Shown here in pieces: positions 32,067 to 33,223 of a DNA stretch of 33,223 bases. The DNA comes from an uncultured Clostridia bacterium (GTDB lineage: Bacteria; Bacillota; Clostridia; Oscillospirales; Ruminococcaceae). A program made the translations under genes and the position numbers. Each line of letters opens with the position of its first letter. Position 1 is the stretch's first letter. The notes under the pieces are model-generated. The model saw nothing but the letters and a program-made list of their open reading frames with translations, made no database searches and was not told the origin of the DNA. Location: positions 1 to 33,223 of the forward strand of contig CANQYC010000006.1 in the NCBI GenBank assembly GCA_947627945.1, written 5' to 3'.

Positions 32067-33005
32067 ATGGCAGAGGTAACGAAAAAAGCGACACGGGAGA
32101 GCTACGGCGAAGCACTGACGGCACTGGCGGAGCAGTATCCGGAACTGGTCGTACTGGATGCAGACCTTGCCGCTGCAACAAAGACAGGCATCTTCAAGAA
32201 GGCATATCCAGAGCGGTTCTTCGACTGCGGCATTGCGGAAGAAAACATGATGGGCGTGGCTGCGGGACTGGCAGCCTCCGGCATGATCCCCTTTGCGAGC
32301 AGCTTTGCCATGTTTGCGGCAGGCCGTGCGTATGAGATCGTCCGGAATTCCATCGGCTACCCGCATCTGAATGTCAAGATCGGTGCGACCCATGCGGGCA
32401 TTTCTGTCGGGGAGGATGGTGCGACCCACCAGTGCAATGAGGACATTGCCCTCATGCGCACGATCCCGGGCATGACGGTCATTGTCCCCTGTGATGATGT
32501 GGAGGCAAAGGCAGCCGTAGAAGCAGCGATCCGGTACAATGGTCCTGTATATCTGCGGTTCGGGCGTCTTGCCGTGCCGGTGCTGAACGATCCTGAGACC
32601 TATCAGTTTACGTGGGGCAAGGGTGTGACGCTCCGGGAGGGCAATGATGTGACGATCGCTGCGACCGGACTGATGGTATGCGAGGCAGTGGAAGCTGCGA
32701 AAACGCTTGCCGGCGAGGGCATCTCCGTGCGTGTGCTGAACATCCATACGATCAAGCCGCTCGATGAGGAGCTGATCTGTCAGGCGGCAAGGGAGACGGG
32801 CAAGATCGTGACCGTAGAGGAGCATAGCATCATCGGCGGACTTGGCAGTGCCGTAGCGGAGTGTGTTGCGGAGCATTGTCCGGTACCCGTAAAGAAGATC
32901 GGCATCCGGGATGAGTTTGGACACTCGGGTCCTGCGGTGGCATTGCTGAAGGAGTTTGGGCTGTGTGCTGAGAATATTGTGAGGACGGTGCGTAGTATTA
33001 TGTAG
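32067..33005 (+). CDS. Transketolase, C-terminal half
   Basis: Pyrimidine-binding and C-terminal domains (FDCGIAEENMMGVAAGLAASGMIPFASSFAMFAAGRAYEIVRN; TVEEHSIIGGLGSAVAE). Confidence 0.95.
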   Translation: MAEVTKKATRESYGEALTALAEQYPELVVLDADLAAATKTGIFKKAYPERFFDCGIAEENMMGVAAGLAASGMIPFASSFAMFAAGRAYEIVRNSIGYPHLNVKIGATHAGISVGEDGATHQCNEDIALMRTIPGMTVIVPCDDVEAKAAVEAAIRYNGPVYLRFGRLAVPVLNDPETYQFTWGKGVTLREGNDVTIAATGLMVCEAVEAAKTLAGEGISVRVLNIHTIKPLDEELICQAARETGKIVTVEEHSIIGGLGSAVAECVAEHCPVPVKKIGIRDEFGHSGPAVALLKEFGLCAENIVRTVRSIM

Positions 33006-33024
33006 GGGGCTGCGCGCCCCCTAC
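33002..33024 (+). terminator. GC-rich hairpin at the end of the transketolase operon
   Basis: GTAGGGGGC (33002-33010) / GCCCCCTAC (33016-33024), 9-bp perfect stem overlapping the stop codon. No T-tract directly after it. Confidence 0.45.
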
Positions 33025-33032
33025 ACCCCGCG

Positions 33033-33157
33033 GCAGCGTGACGCTGCACCCGTGCGCATTCTATGGTGTTCAAGATTTGTGACGGTCAAGACTTGCGCTG
33101 GACTTCGTATAACGCTCGCCACCCAATGCGCTTTGCGCAAAGGGTGGCGGGCTTTTT
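33033..33157 (+). repeat. Structured intergenic repeat, copy 2
   Basis: GCAGCGTGACGCTGC, GCGCATTCTATGGTGT, CGTATAACGC and the hairpin GCTCGCCACCC-AA-TGCGC-TTT-GCGCA-AA-GGGTGGCGGGC-TTTTT follow the same order as copy 1. Confidence 0.75.
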
Positions 33158-33160
33158 GGG

Positions 33161-33223
33161 ACACGCAGGGAATGGATAGCTGTTGTTTTTTCCTGCACGC
33201 ATGGGAAATCGGGAAACGCCAGC
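33161..33223 (-). repeat. Tail of a third, inverted repeat copy truncated by the window edge
   Basis: ACACGCAGGGA, CACGCATG and CGGGAAACGCCAGC are reverse complements of 330-340, 297-304 and 277-290, with nearly equal overall span (63 vs 64 nt). Confidence 0.7.

Noticed and set aside
31485-32924. 479-aa minus-strand ORF spanning both transketolase genes
   Set aside because: Runs across two real genes and their junction; low-complexity His/Cys/Arg-rich reverse-frame product.
31221-33005. Transketolase encoded as two genes
   Set aside because: Split transketolases are well known in bacteria and archaea; both halves look intact, so this is not a frameshift.

Overview
A 33.2 kb GC-rich, Firmicutes-like (probably clostridial/Oscillospiraceae) housekeeping segment. 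On the minus strand at the left are a small lipoprotein, the RNase P RNA (rnpB) and an ECF-sigma/anti-sigma pair. The rest is on the plus strand: trkA-trkH; an F-type ATP synthase operon (atpI-B-E-F-H-A-G-D-C); an HMA-domain protein with miaB, a YlbF-family protein, mutS, mutL, miaA and hfq; an HlyD-like membrane protein; a ylm/division cluster (yggS, sepF, ylmH, divIVA); then ileS, lspA, rluD, a HAD hydrolase and a split transketolase. I see no CRISPR array, prophage, transposase or tRNA. The strongest unexplained signal is a structured intergenic repeat at both window edges. It has two hairpin modules with compensatory base changes between copies, and the tail of a third, inverted copy is cut by the right edge. 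Other points worth checking: hairpins only in the wide atp operon gaps before the high-stoichiometry subunits, a predicted two-carboxylate (Na+-type) c-subunit, a hexamer repeat in the mutL linker, a repeat-containing anti-sigma sensor, and an HlyD-like protein next to the division genes. All calls come from reading the sequence; no database searches were run.
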